A stretch of 64,000 bases of DNA from Arctopsyche grandis (GCF_051622035.1 NC_135365.1:2904501-2968500); one strand, 5' to 3'. Positions 1 to 12,302 are shown, counted from the stretch's first letter. Numbers and translations: made by a program. The notes: a model not told the origin generated them from the letters alone.

Positions 1-3000
1 TGTTTTAAGGTTCAAAATTGGTTGAATATATTACTGAGAGTTGAATGTCATCTATTCAATTTGCTTAAAATGAATATATACCAGTCAAAATTAGTTTTTT
101 GTGGAACCATACTGAAACCTCGTTTATGTGACGTCACGTCTGTTGAACAATGGCGACGATACGTCTCAATTGTATGAAGAATGATTATTTGACAATTAAG
201 CCAAAACTACGAGACATATTATGTATGTTATTGTTGAAAATAATACTTAATGTGTTAATTAATATATCTGGTTACTTGAGTAAATATTAAAATCTGTATT
301 TAAGGTCGAAAACTCGATTGCCAAATTTGCGAAAAAGGTGCCGCGTGCAGGGCTTGTTTGCTATATTTATTTCCGCGGGCAAAGGGTTAATAAGGCAAAA
401 TTCGGAACTAAAGTATCAGAAGCACAGAACGTATACAGGGTTGGTATGTCGGGACTTCGGGTAGATTTCGCTTAGTGTAAGTGCGAGCAGTGCGCACGCA
501 TAAGGTACACGGGTCGTTAATCTGTGGTTCAGTCTGTCTGGTGCTTGTCGATCGTTTGCACCGCATCGGTAAAAAATGTGAAAAAGATTTAATATGTTAT
601 ATTTCATCGTCTTTTTACGTGTAAATGTTGTGTCGTAATTAACATTCAGTTATTCTGAATTATAAATGTATTTATAATTGTTATATATTATACACTAGCT
701 GAACCCGGCATGTGTTGCAATGCCACAATAACGCATGCAATTCCCGTTCACGTTTCTAGATGTGTTTCGATAAGTGAATGTTTCAGTTTCAAATTAGTAC
801 TTAATAATCAAATTAAATTACATTAATGATACTTTTTCGGAAAAACGCAGGCGGTGAACACATTTGAAATTATTCAATTGTTTGTTACATAGTTAACTAA
901 GAAATAATTTAATAAAATAAAGTAATTATTTTATGTCCTCACAATGTAACACATTGCACGAATGCGACAGCATGTTTGGTTCTCGTCTCTACATCGGATC
1001 GACTGTAACTGTATGTGGTTACTTTTCCTAAAAATGTTAACCTAGATTGAACCGTAAATAATTAAAAATAAATCTCAGGTGAATAATGTCAAATAAATAC
1101 ACAAAGTACATTCTTCATTAATTATTATAATTGAAAAAAACTGTCTGATTGCATTTATTACGACTTGGTTGGTCTGTGTTGCCACTCTGAGGCATGCATC
1201 AGTGTAGCCACTCTCACGATGTATTAGTGGTGCTACAAGAGAACTGTCCAACTGACAGAGGGCTCCTCACTACAACTACGTATTACAATGAGTTACCAAT
1301 ATAAAACATCAAATCAAGATCTATATCAAAAGAGAAATATGATGAGTTTACTGCCTTCCATATCTCCTATTTATCCTGCTCAAAATTCAAGCCATTTTGG
1401 ACTTTTTTTAATACTGAAAATAAAAAAATTCCAGGCTACCTAATCCACAATACCCCATTTGCATCGATTTTTATTGCAATAGTATGCTTGTATATGTATT
1501 TAATTCACGATAAAACAATTTTCCTATTTACCAATGGTGAAATTTTGACGATTTACTAAATGAAATCTCTAATCGCAAGTTTGAGTTCGACCCATAGATG
1601 TAGAATAACCTAGATATGCCATTACATACAAATTTCGTTGGAGATCTTGTCGCCACTAACTGAGGGGTGCGGGGGGTTTAACTAGCGGGGAAGTGGTGAA
1701 AAAAAGGAAGGAACGCAACGGTCAGCAACCAGTTTATGTACATATGTACATGGACTAAAGTTTTATTTTATTGAACACTCCACGTGACAGTAAACCAAAC
1801 TAATAAAGCCATATTAAGCTATACACACTATATTAAACTACAAATGTATGTTACGATAGTAAAACCATAATTAACTATTACAATATTTAAACATTAGTAA
1901 CTTCCACAAGGATCAATTTTAAAGCTGACACTTTAATATTTAGTTCATTGTTTGTAGTTTTAAACTTAATGTCGATTTCTGAATTTCCATCAGTGCCAAC
2001 AAGATATACGCGTGCATTTAGTGACACCTGTGGCAGAGGTTGTCGACCACTGTTCCATCAATGCATAGAAGACTACATAAATCGCGCCGATATTTCATTA
2101 TATGTTAAAATACTACTATAATTGAAGACATTATATATTAATTCTTACTTATGATATGTGATGCCATCCGCCTTTTTATGTTTTCTTGAGTAATTGTAAC
2201 ACAATTTCACTGAACACTGACATTTTCGAAAAATGTCAATCGACCTTCCTACTTGAAAGCCAACTACATAGCTACTTAGAGTGTGCATGATCTGTACTTT
2301 TTTTTGTGTGCATGGTCCAACAGGGTGATCGGCTTAGAGCGTCAGGGCGTATCTATGGTATTCTATATCTATGGTTCGACCCAGACATTTTCCCACAATC
2401 TGACTCTAATTTAATAACCATTTCTAGGTACATAAAGTCGTAATTTTACCAAGTAATGCGAAAAATGTGATATGCAGTGTTAAATGAAGCAGGTTAGGTC
2501 AGGCAAGTTTATGCCATTTTTATAGTTAGTAAATCTTAATAGAAAAAGATTTCATACCTTTACAAACAGTCAGGTGGAAATTTAATGTGAAAAATATAAT
2601 AGAATTGGCGCAAAACAACTTCATAGTGTTGATGATGAATGTAGACTAGTGTTATCGAAGTCGGCGTGATACACAACCCTTTATCGACAATGTTACATTA
2701 GCCTTTGCCCTGTTGTTTGCTGTGAATGATAAAATTCATGAGGTCAAGTCCAGTCATTTGACCTGCTCGGACGGTACAGATGGTGAGCCAAGGTAGAACA
2801 ATATAATTTTGCAATATTAAAATACAAAAGGATGTTTATTGGCAAATAATATTATACAATGTTTCACATATATACATATACATATAAATACATATGTATA
2901 TATATTTAAATTTAATAATTTTTCAATCTAAAAATATTAAAGCGACAAGCATATATGGTTTTTTTCTTTACTATTTTTTCACAATCATGAACTACAACCA

Positions 3001-4641
3001 TTTGTAACAAAAGCTATTTCTAAAATGATATCAATAATTATTGTAATCGAATGGATGGTGACGATCATGACAAATATTGATTGTTAGAAAAAAAAATGTT
3101 GAAAAACAATTATAAAATATCCCTCGTACAATTATATGTCTAGCTATACCGAATTACAACATATAAAAATCACACAAGAAAAACCTTTGGTGATAAAGAA
3201 AGATATTTTTGATAAAATATCAATATAGGAACATATACGAAAAAAACAGATTACGTGTATTTCATTATTGTAACAGTAATATTGCATTTTTAATTTATGT
3301 ATATAAGAAAAAAATGATATGATTGATTTCGAAACACAGTTCCGTGTTTCAATTGAATCTTTATTGAGATTTTTGCAATTGGAATAATTAATTTATAGTA
3401 TAAAATACAAATATTTTAATTAAATAGCTATTTTTATAAAGTACACTTTTATTATATTGCTTCATTTAGCATTGTGTATTAAAATGAGACACACAATAAG
3501 TAGTTTTGAATATTTACGAGAGGCTTTAAACTCGGACTAAAAAAAAATAATTAATTAATACATACATATATATACATATTAATGTTGAATTTACAATGTG
3601 TTTGATTGTAAAAATACAAAAATATAAATGAATAGTTGATATATTGTAGTTGTGAATGTTGTTCAGTAACAAAAGTCGCTGCTAGGCGTATCAAAATAAA
3701 TTGCACGCACGTGCGAATGTTGAGTATTGAAAGTAAACATCATTCATTCGAGTCGATAGCGTTTGAAATTAGTTGAATGTTAATTTGACACGTGTCCGGA
3801 AGCCGGAGTGGCAAAAGTATTAAATAATTTAACGTATTAAATAAGATTAAATAATTAAAAGAAAAAAGTTTTTGAGAAACAGTATCAAAGTGCGCTGTGG
3901 ATCACATTGTATGTGGTTTGTTCATTAAAAAAATAAATTATTTAAAAATAAACTTCAAGTGCACATGTAATTGTATAATAAATTAAAAGAGCTATAAACA
4001 ATGTTTTCACAAATTTTGAATAATCACAGAAATGCTTACAAAAAAAAAAAATCAGATTTTTTTTTTTTGGCAATTAGTATTTTTCTACGCAGCCCGAGAG
4101 TGTGCAAATAAATAATAATTAATTTTAATGTTGCAATGTAAATCATATTTGTCAATAATTACGTATTAAATTCAAATAAATATTAAGTAGGCATGATTTT
4201 TATTTTATTATTATTTAAATTTGTATGTCTGAACATTTAAAAGTAAAAAAAAAACAAAACAATTTTCAATGGAAACAAATGAATTTTTTTGTTATTTTTT
4301 GATAAACGTCTACTTGTTTTACGAGAATAATTTAAAAAATGTACGCTCAGTCTCCAAAATACAATAAAAAAATATTTTATAAAATTTTGTTCAATTTTAC
4401 AGTCAAATGATTTTTCTGTGATTTGTTTTCAATATCTTTTCAGCCGTTAAAATAGGACGTAGTAGCTCTATCACTGTCGGAAGCGTGAGCAGCACACGGT
4501 TATCACAAGTACACGAGTAATAGAGGATCTGGTCGGTCATTTAATATGTTATCAAATAATATCGGGCAATATTGAATGTATAATAATTAATAAAGCCTAA
4601 TAATATAATAATAATTATTATTATATATATATAAAAAAAAC
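1..4641. other. AT-rich gene-free flank downstream of Rab10
   Basis: No exon with conserved protein sequence was found on either strand. About 2800-4640 is very AT-rich with TATACATA-type short repeats. A fragment near 700-735 (CTAGCTGAACCCGGCATG) resembles ends of dispersed repeats in other arthropods, but I cannot name it. The Rab10 3' UTR must lie just left of 4642; poly(A) signals are too frequent by chance to pick one. Confidence 0.5.
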
Positions 4642-4839
4642 CTAAGAACAGCAATTACGACCGCCGGAACCGGTACGTTCGGTCCGACGTTCGACTAATA
4701 ATTTATCTTGCGTATCTCCTGCTTCGCGACCTGCCGTTTTCTCCAATATTGCTTCGGCCAATTCTGAAAAAGCTCGATCGATATTTATATTCGCTTTGGC
4801 TGACGTTTCCATAAAAGGTATTCCATATTCACGGCCAAT
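4642..4839 (-). CDS. Rab10: Rab10 coding exon 4 (SAK motif and prenylation tail)
   Basis: The acceptor tatag is followed by 65 codons and TAG. It starts [15 protein letters not shown] and ends with a basic Arg/Gly-rich tail and Cys-Cys-Ser. The last residue after the double cysteine differs from the plain CC ending of vertebrate Rab10, but CCX ends are compatible with Rab geranylgeranyl transferase. Confidence 0.94.
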   Translation of the reverse strand: MGREYGIPFMETSAKANINIDRAFSELAEAILEKTAGREAGDTQDKLLVERRTERTGSGGRNCCS

Positions 4840-7800
4840 CTATAAAAACAATTAAAAATGTAATACTAAAATAAATTTTATTATGTATGCATGTACTTTC
4901 TATGTAACTTACAGATTCTCCTTTTTCTTTACAGACTACTCTTCTTTCTTCCATATCACTTTTGTTTCCCAAAATCATCCTCTCAACGTCTTCATTAGCG
5001 TGCTAAAAAATATTAATAATTAATACACACACTTGCCAAATATTTTGATTTATAAATGAGTTTCCAGGATAGGAAGGAAACAATTAGACAATTATTAACA
5101 TGAAAATGAAGACTTCAAATATAAAAGAAAATATTCACTAAGCTAGCAGCGTTTTTCAATTGTTCAAATTGAAAAACGCTAATTCGACATATGCTTTGTA
5201 TCGCGGTCCTCGAACAGCTACACGCCTCATTGCAATTTCTGTATATATACGGCTTTCTGTATTTATACAGCTACCACGAAATCCATCTGGTGCAGCAATA
5301 TATACATAGCATCATAAAATATGAGTCATAATTGGTTTTGCTCGAATTCCTGAGAAATCAGTGTATGTATCTAAAGGTAAGAAGGTTAACTGATTCAGTC
5401 AGACGGAGATGCAATCCAGAAACAACGTATGAAGTCATATTAATTAAGATATATTAATAATTAATAAAAAATATTTTTTATGTGACATCACCATGCACCA
5501 GGTGACACCACCTCTAGTGACTCCACTGACTAAGCTGCATAGGGTTTTGCGACAAATCGCGCATGGTCCTAACACTCAACGACATATCGCTCATGCGACA
5601 AATCGCTCACAGAAAAACCGCTCACGAGATTTTTCTCCTAATAAACTGTACTTTGTGAATAAATTGAGATTAAACTGGTTTGTATATATTTTATTTATTG
5701 ATCTGTGATAGGACAGTGTGTTAATTCGTCACAGTGTGTTAATTCGTCACAATACGTTTAATTGAGTTTTGGAGTAATTCTTGTGTAAAAAATAGCGTTT
5801 TTGTACGTATGAATAATTCCATAAGCGTTTTATCTTTGAATATAACGTCCGTGAGCGTAATGTCGCGTGAGCGATTCGTCTGTGAGTGTAATATCCGTGA
5901 CCTATTTGTCGCGTGAGCGATATGTCGTTGAGTGTTAGGTCCGTGAGTGATTTGTCGTGACACCGCTGCATAGTATTGCATTATGCCTTTTTTTTTTTAG
6001 ATTTATTTAGCATGTTTTCGAAAATTTATCCACCACTCTGAAATTTGTTGAATTATCCGATTAATTTAAACTTTCTCTTTCAAATAAACCCACATGAAGA
6101 AATGCTGTAAAACTGCAAAAGCATGGACACCCGATAACATCTCTAAAATGAAACATAACGTTGCAGAGACAATTCTCCGATGACTTGCAAGAAATTGTGT
6201 AGCATTCTCTTGAAACTGATCTATTCCAAGTTTTTCAAAACAGTCCCGAAATTATTTATTGCTGCATGTCTAGTAGTCTAATCTGAGTGATATTATCTTC
6301 AAAATACGACAACGTTATAGTGCTGTCGTATATAGTAGTGTAAGGTGGGAACATGGATGAGAGTATCCACTGTCTAAGTGCATTCGTTGGTAAACAATAG
6401 AGACCTCGGATTTGGCCAACGGGACTCAGTAAGTGCCCGGACAAAGGATAAGTTGGAGTTCTCACTGATCTGGGCGAGTGCATGCGTAAACATAAGACTC
6501 GCCAGGGTAGACCTTTAAGTGCCTAGACAATAGACACATTAATGGATTGGGGAAGCTGTGATGGGCAACTTGTCTTTTATAAGGAGGTGCACACGGTAGA
6601 TCAGATTATTCTGGAGTGAGCGGTGGTTATGTGTGGATTTCCTGAATCGTTGAATAAAAGCTGTGAAGCACTTTTCATTTGGATCCTGAACCCACCCTTA
6701 CACAACAGTAGTATTTAATTAGCTATTGAATGTTTATTTCATAATTAAAACGTTAAATTTCAAGATGCTAAGTGCTCCCCTTCACGTGTAGTGTGTTTTC
6801 TAAAACCATTAATTGAATTTCAACGAGCAACAGCTAAATGATAGATCAGAATAAAAACGGGAATATTCGTGCAATGGACAGATGATAAATTTGTGATGCA
6901 GGAAGTGTACACAACTTACGAGATAACAATAACATAATAGTGTGCGGGGAAATCCAGTGAGATAATTTTTTTTAAATGTGAAGCTTTTGTATTTACCTCG
7001 TCAATATTCCGAAGCCATTTCACGATGTTTTCAAAACTCTTTTCGTCGGTAATGTCGTATACTAGCATGATTCCCATGGCGCCTCGATAGTATGATGTGG
7101 TGATTGTGTGAAAACGTTCCTGCCCCGCCGTATCCCATATTTGTAATTTAATTTTTTTACCCCGAAGTTCTATTGTCTTTATTTTAAAATCTATGCCTGA
7201 AAAGTAAATAGAACACATTATAATAATACATTTCAAATTGATTAGAAAAAATGCTAATAACAGTTTAATGTGATGATACTATCATAGAGAAACAAAAACA
7301 GTTTATAATTAAGAATTCTTAGAAATGAAGAAAAAAAATTATTATTTAAATTAAAAAAAAAAAATGACACGGTTTATTTTTCCACAAACATAACATAAAT
7401 TTATTGAAATGAACGATAACAATCTATGTGAAAGAAAAATAAGCTATTATCTATGACTCAGTTGGATTAGAGTAGAGCTCGGACTTTTCTAGAACCTAAC
7501 TGATAATAAATAAATCTATTTATTTTATTTTTGAATTCAAATCAAATTCTGATTTTTTAAGATACATTTTCAAATGTATAGAAATGTTTTCATATTACTA
7601 CATATATTAGTATAATTTTATAAAACAAAGAAATGGAAATAAGATCACATATAATATCTATATGATGACTTGGTGTCACGATAAAACGCTCATCGACATA
7701 ATGTACATGACGGAGAGTTCATAAACAAAATGTTCACGCAAATGATTGTTTACCTACAGACCGTTCAAGAAATTGATGAAATGTGTGGTGACGAAGAGTT

Positions 7801-9966
7801 ACACATTGTATTTCCACAGATTAATAAATATACATATGTTTATTAGATGAGTCAGTCTACATAATTGAAATTTATTACCAAAGCAAAAACTTCATCAAAA
7901 GAATTTATCATATTAATAAGGAAACAATGAAAATTTTATATTATCTCTACTGTGGATCTTTAGTGTAAGCGATTTAATTTGTTCTCTTTCTATTAGATTT
8001 CTACTTAATAATAAGGGAAGGAATGTAGAATTTTGTAATTGGAATTCAAGATAGCAGTTTGGAAAGGGCACCAATTCAGTGATGCAGTATTGAATTGTAG
8101 TCGGAGGCAGATCAGATATTTGCCAATAATTGAAATGAGGTTACCAGGTAATCCAGGATTGTATTAGTTTCAGGCCTCTCATCTTGAAGGTGTCATTCGA
8201 GACAGTCGAAATTGCCAAATTCAGATAAATTGCTTACTCAGCATGACGCCTCTTATTGTTTAAAAATACAGTTACAAAGTTACAAAAAATATGCAGTTTA
8301 GATGTTCCGGTTTGGATGTCAACCTTGAATTGAGATATTTGAAGATGCAACAAGTAACGTGTTCTGATAGTATTCCGATAGCCAAACGCATCAATTACAC
8401 TCTTAATTTTGTATTTTATTTTATATACAGTTGCTTGATTGATTGTATATTATATAGAAAAAAATGTCTCCATTTTGTTTGTTTTTTTAATTTTAGTTTT
8501 GCCAATAATATACATATGTACTAGGGTTCTCAATTATTCGTTTAAAACGTAAAACGATTTTTTGCCGTATTTTCGAGAACATCAATGTCAAATTTAGTGG
8601 GTATATGAAAGAGTGACCTCTGGTAAATAAAATGCTTTCAAGGTATACTATTTACAACTGTTTCTCAGTCAAATATTAAATATAGACAAAATTTTCGAAA
8701 TAAAATAAAGGCGCATGGATTGTTGGAATGGCATTATCGACACGGTCGCTCTGGTATATTGAAAGAAAAAATGACTACCTTGAGTGTACAATTTTTTACA
8801 TTTTAAGATATTACAAGCTTCATATCATTCAAAATAAATGAATATTTTACGAATTTTCGATGGATTATTCGAAAATTCGATTGAGAACCCTATTATGAAC
8901 ATAATTGTTTTATTGTTCGTAATAATTGAAAAAAGTCATTTTTTTATTTATTAATAGTGGTTTTCACTCGCTATTTGTAATATAAACCACTTGAACATGG
9001 CTAATCTAATAGTAAACATTTTATTATATTTTAATATTCGTATAGAAGAAAATTCGATTGAGAACTCTATTATGAACATAATTGTTTTATTGTTCGTAAT
9101 TGAAAAAAAAAAGTATTTTTTTTATTTATTACTAGTGGTTTTCACTCGCCATTTGTAATATAAACCACTTGAACATGGCTAATCTAATAGTAAACATTTT
9201 ATTAATTTATTTTATTGTAATATTCATTTGTTTTTTTTACTAAATTTAACGTCACGGATTCTACACACCAAAACTTACATACATACATACAAAATCTCTT
9301 CCGAAATTATATATTCGTTTATTTTTTAGTAGTGTACGTATTTGTGAGTTAATTTTGTCGAATTCGTGTTGAATAATTAGACACTCATTTGTTTATTTTT
9401 ATTTCAAGAAATAATTAATTTTACATCATAATTAGTATTACCGCCATTTATTCGGCGGGTCGTATGCAAATTGCGCACGCATCATACAAATTGAATTATT
9501 AAAATGAAATGCTGGGCGAAGCGTGTCGTTTTTCGTTTTATTTCAGATAACACGCAATTCATTTGCGGGATGTCGACCGTCAACCATCAATGAGCGAATC
9601 AATTAGGGGTTAATTGTGCAATCGGGCGTCGGGTGTCGGACATCGGACATCGGGCGAGGCGCACTTTCGACATTGAAAACAATCGAACAGTTCGCAGAGG
9701 AAGCGGTTGGCAGGCGTGTCGTGTCGGTCGGTCGGTTGGTCGGTCGACCGGAAGCAGGTGGAACAACCTGGGAAGGACAAAGGATCGGATCGGATCAGGA
9801 TGCGAGTGTCAATTGGGGTAGAGTAGAGAACGGCAGTACCTATGGTAGAGATGAAGGTGGTGGTGAAGGCGTCGTCTGAGAATCTGAAGAGGATGCAAGT
9901 CTTGCCGACGCCGGAGTCTCCGATGAGCAGCAACTTGAACAGCAGGTCGTACGTCTTCTTGGCCAT
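4642..9966 (-). CDS. Rab10: Rab10 small GTPase, four coding exons, complete
   Basis: Joining 9840-9966, 6997-7196, 4913-5002 and 4642-4839 gives a 204-residue Rab GTPase (family about 200). Visible motifs are the P-loop GDSGVGKT (16-23), the Mg-binding Thr41 of switch I, WDTAGQ (63-68), NKSD (122-125), SAK (152-154) and a C-terminal Cys-Cys-Ser. The N-terminus [11 protein letters not shown] and the segment [13 protein letters not shown] match Rab10 better than Rab8 or Rab13. Rab10 is known to act in polarized exocytosis, basement-membrane secretion and GLUT4-type vesicle traffic; the cysteines would be geranylgeranylated for membrane anchoring. All introns are GT-AG. The chosen ATG has A at -3 and G at +4. 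The reading frame stays open for 70 codons upstream, but that K/E/R-rich stretch looks like 5' leader. Introns of 2.6 and 2.0 kb hold repeats; the third is 73 bp. Confidence 0.95.
4913..5002 (-). CDS. Rab10: Rab10 coding exon 3 (NKSD guanine-specificity motif)
   Basis: A 90-nt, 30-codon exon starting HANEDVERM and ending at the donor gtaagt. It holds the guanine-binding NKSD. It is too short to appear as a standalone ORF, but its phase and sequence fit both neighbouring exons. Confidence 0.94.
5148..5180. repeat. Perfect hairpin in Rab10 intron 2
   Basis: Two 14-bp perfect arms (AGCGTTTTTCAATT and its complement) around a 5-nt loop. No known function. Confidence 0.7.
5543..5964. mobile_element. 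Foldback element FB1 with 9-bp target duplication
   Basis: Inverted arms (about 5543-5632 and 5845-5964) are built from tandem units close to GCGACAAATCGCTCAC. Ends begin GGTTTTGCGACAAATC on the left and GGTGTCACGACAAATC on the right (complement). GCTGCATAG occurs directly outside both ends (5534-5542, 5965-5973), a perfect 9-bp target duplication. It has no coding capacity. Arms made of subrepeats plus 9-bp duplications resemble Drosophila FB or Mutator-like elements. It lies in Rab10 intron 2. Confidence 0.85.
6339..6707 (+). mobile_element. Solo LTR, subfamily A, in Rab10 intron 2
   Basis: It begins TGTAAGGTGG and ends ACACAACA, with GTAG directly on both sides (4-bp duplication). It contains TTATAAGG (TATA-like) and a poly(A)-type AATAAAAGCTGTGAAG. 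No internal retrotransposon sequence follows, so it is a solo LTR, most likely gypsy/Ty3 type. Confidence 0.82.
6997..7196 (-). CDS. Rab10: Rab10 coding exon 2 (switch I/II core)
   Basis: The acceptor ttttcag is followed by GC, which completes Gly43. The exon codes for 66 further residues, including [16 protein letters not shown] and the Rab10-like [10 protein letters not shown], and ends at ...RNIDE before donor gtaaat. Confidence 0.95.
7672..7790 (+). mobile_element. Foldback family fragment FB4 (left arm only)
   Basis: It starts GGTGTCACGATAAAACGC and contains units resembling both arm types of the family (CGATAAAACGCTCAT and ACAAAATGTTCACG). No matching right arm was seen. It lies in Rab10 intron 1. 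Confidence 0.6.
8873..9225. repeat. Tandem duplication of a ~175-bp repeat unit
   Basis: Two consecutive units share GAACATAATTGTTTTATTG, TTTTCACTCG and AACCACTTGAACATGGCT in the same order. Related sequence occurs at 32412-32500 and, inverted, at 61420-61480, so the unit is part of a dispersed repeat whose conserved edge is ACTAGT. Located in Rab10 intron 1. Confidence 0.7.
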
Positions 9967-10200
9967 CTTCGACCGCTTCGACCGTTTCGATCGCTCGCTC
10001 GTCTGCGACCTTCGGACCTTCGCCGCTTCCTTCTCCTTCTTCTCCTTCTCCTTCTCCTTCTCCGTCTCCCTTCTCCTCGATCCGCTGCCGCCGCTCCTTT
10101 TCGCTGCGCTCCGCTCCGTCTCCGACCCCGCAGATCGCGATGACAACTGGCGCCGCCCGATACCAAACCCGAGCACTTCAACTCACGACCATGATTCAGA
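9600..10200 (-). promoter_or_regulatory. Rab10 promoter and 5' leader, CpG-rich
   Basis: This is one of the few GC- and CpG-rich stretches in the window and it surrounds the Rab10 start codon. It has a purine tract (GGAGAAG-type repeats on the coding strand, about 10030-10065) and several CGATCG/TCGGTCGG motifs. No TATA box is obvious, which suits a housekeeping promoter. Its limits and the transcription start are inferred, and part of it (9600-9839) lies in intron 1. Confidence 0.4.
9840..9966 (-). CDS. Rab10: Rab10 coding exon 1 (P-loop, switch I)
   Basis: Starts at the ATG at 9966 and codes for residues 1-42 plus the first base of Gly43. It carries GDSGVGKT and the Phe-Ile-Ser-Thr part of switch I. 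The donor reads ATAG|gtactg. Upstream sequence is GC-rich. Confidence 0.94.
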
Positions 10201-11149
10201 TCGACCATTCTCGATTTTCACATTGTGCTTTACCAACTAAATTACTATCGATATATTGCGAGACTATTTTTCCTATGCTTAAATCATTCAAACTTCATCG
10301 CTTCAAGACAGATTGTATCGTTTGAAACGAATCGACGTGTGATGAATTCAGAAAGGGGAAGTAATATTGCGTGCTGTCGATTCGAAACATTCGGCCGCCC
10401 AGGTCTGATGAGACGGGGGTACCAGCCGATGCTAATAACCAGGGCCCGAGTCATCTTATATATAATTTCGAAAGCCACCAGCATAGCTCGGTCGTTAAGC
10501 GTAAGATGAATTGAAATTGAATCGGAGATGAATTGGGTGAAAGCTATAGGGACCGGGGAATTTGGGACTTTATAGCGTCGATAGTCCAGGTACCCTTGCA
10601 TACATAAAGGTATTATGGAATACGATGCAACCATAAAGGTATTATGGAATACTTTCTTACCCTCGATCCAAGATTAATTGACAGCAGTGACAACTAGCAA
10701 TTAATATAAGACACTACACTGTGCTGCACAGCAAAAAAAGTTATGTCAAATCATAATTATTACCTCTTGCTCGATGACCTAGCAAGTTTCTCGATTTGAA
10801 TCCCATAACAAATGTCTGGTATGTGCTGAAATTCAAATTAAATAAGCTCCAGTGTACCAGTAAGTCCATCCTCAAAGAAAATATCCTGTCAGTGTGATCT
10901 TGATATTAAAAAAACAATTATGTCTTGTATGGAGAATATTTCTAATAGATTAAGCCTTTGCGTTAGTAATTATGGTATTATTATTAAACACTAATTTATT
11001 TATTACTTTTGTACATATTTAATTGTAAATATAGTCAGTAACATCAAAATTACACATCTGTTTTTAATTCGTCAACCTATTCTGATAAAATCCTAAGTAA
11101 ATGTGCAATTTGCTAAGTGGCATTAATTTCTTGTCGTGGGACTGTATGT

Positions 11150-11320
11150 ATTGGTAGGTTAGGTAGGATTATTACGCACATTGCGATCGCCCAAAAGACA
11201 ATTTTTGCTATGAAAATCGCGAATATGGAATATTTCGGCTGCCAAATATTCCGTTATAGAGATTTTAGTGACTTTTGGACGAGCGCTTTGTGAGCAATAA
11301 TCCCCGAACCGTTTTGGTAG
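11150..11320. mobile_element. MITE of the GGATTATT family
   Basis: Inverted ends pair GGATTATTACGCACATTG with the complement of CGCTTTGTGAGCAATAATCC. The body has CAATTTTTGC, ATGAAAATCGCGAAT, GGCTGCCA and GATTTTAGTGACTTTTGG, all shared with copies at 40845-41000 and 59419-60066. Non-coding. Confidence 0.7.
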
Positions 11321-11380
11321 CAGTGTTTTTTTTGCATAATGAGACTTCGTCAAATGAAAGACCTGTAAATAGGTTGATTT

Positions 11381-11570
11381 GATAATTTGAGGAGGAACCG
11401 TTTCAATAATGAAATCTGATAAATTGACAAAATTTGATAAAAAACATTCGACTTGGAGTCACAAATACCCAAGTCTGACCCGTGGCACCGCAGAAATACT
11501 CGGAATAAATTCTTTTCAATCGAGGTCAAACCAGGCCTTGAACTCGATACCTTTCGGAGGTTAACATGGA
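11381..11570 (-). repeat. tRNA-headed SINE fragment, subfamily C
   Basis: It shares GGAACCGTTTCAATAATG, the GATAAATTG block and the ACTTGGAGTCACAAATA block with other SINEs here, and CTCGGAATAAATTCTTT with the copies at 37143 and 61857. Confidence 0.7.
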
Positions 11571-11872
11571 TGCAATCATCGAGGGTAAAAAGCTTCAGGC
11601 AAATTGTTTTAAAATTAAAAAAAAGAACGAAGAGGGTCCAGTTAAGATACTAGATTAGTTAGATTACACCGAGGTCCAGGTTTTTTCTTGGCGGCTCTGC
11701 GGCTGACACACAATGATGAGACAAGATTTTAATTGGTGTATAGCTATAGTCCCGTTGATTATTTTACATATAAAAAAATCGTAATTAACACCAATTAAAA
11801 ATATAGAATAGGCTTGTAAAAAAATAATTGTAACGGAACGAATATCGTAATTGATACGAAAAATTAAAAAAT

Positions 11873-12168
11873 TCTTATAATAAACTCTGTACTTTGTGAA
11901 TAAATTGAAATTAAACTGTTTTGTATGTATTTAATTCATTTATCTGTGATAGGATAGTGTGTTGATTCGTCAGGATACGTTTAATTGACGTTTGGAGTTC
12001 CTTGTGTAAATAACGTTATTGTACGTACGAATAATTCCGTGAGCGTTTTGTCGCGTGAGACTGTGACTGTTTTTTCGCGTCAGACTGTGAGAGCAATGTC
12101 CGTGAGCGATTTGTCACGTAGGCGGTATGTCGTGCGCATTATGTCCGTAAGCGATTTGTCATGACACC
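11873..12168. mobile_element. Foldback family fragment FB3 (core and right arm)
   Basis: The core (ACTTTGTGAATAAATTGA to GTACGTACGAATAATTCC) matches FB1 closely. The right arm has GTGAGCGATTTGTC units and ends GTCATGACACC. The left arm is missing. Confidence 0.75.
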
Positions 12169-12302
12169 ACATCTGGCACTCGAGTTTAAGATGGACGAAA
12201 CGGACGCTATTATAGTATCTTTGATATGCGAGGAAGAAGAACAATCGAGAAAAACCAAAAGATTATGGCTACATGCTATTTCAAACTCACGATATGAAGA
12301 TG

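Noticed and set aside
6916..7236. Separate small GTPase gene
   Set aside because: This is Rab10 exon 2 with intron sequence at both ends, as shown by matching phases with exons 1 and 3.
9610..10176. A 188-residue minus-strand frame treated as one protein
   Set aside because: It reads through Rab10 exon 1 into intron 1. Only the part from 9966 to 9840 is Rab10; the tail is intron sequence and the head is most likely 5' leader.
9840..10240. Plus-strand 132-residue frame over Rab10 exon 1
   Set aside because: It is the antisense shadow of the Rab10 leader and first exon, with Ser/Phe repeats mirroring the purine tract.
10284..10634. Overlapping plus and minus frames of 94-116 residues as a gene
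   Set aside because: No recognisable domain and no splice-consistent extension; the frames overlap on opposite strands in a patch of slightly higher GC.
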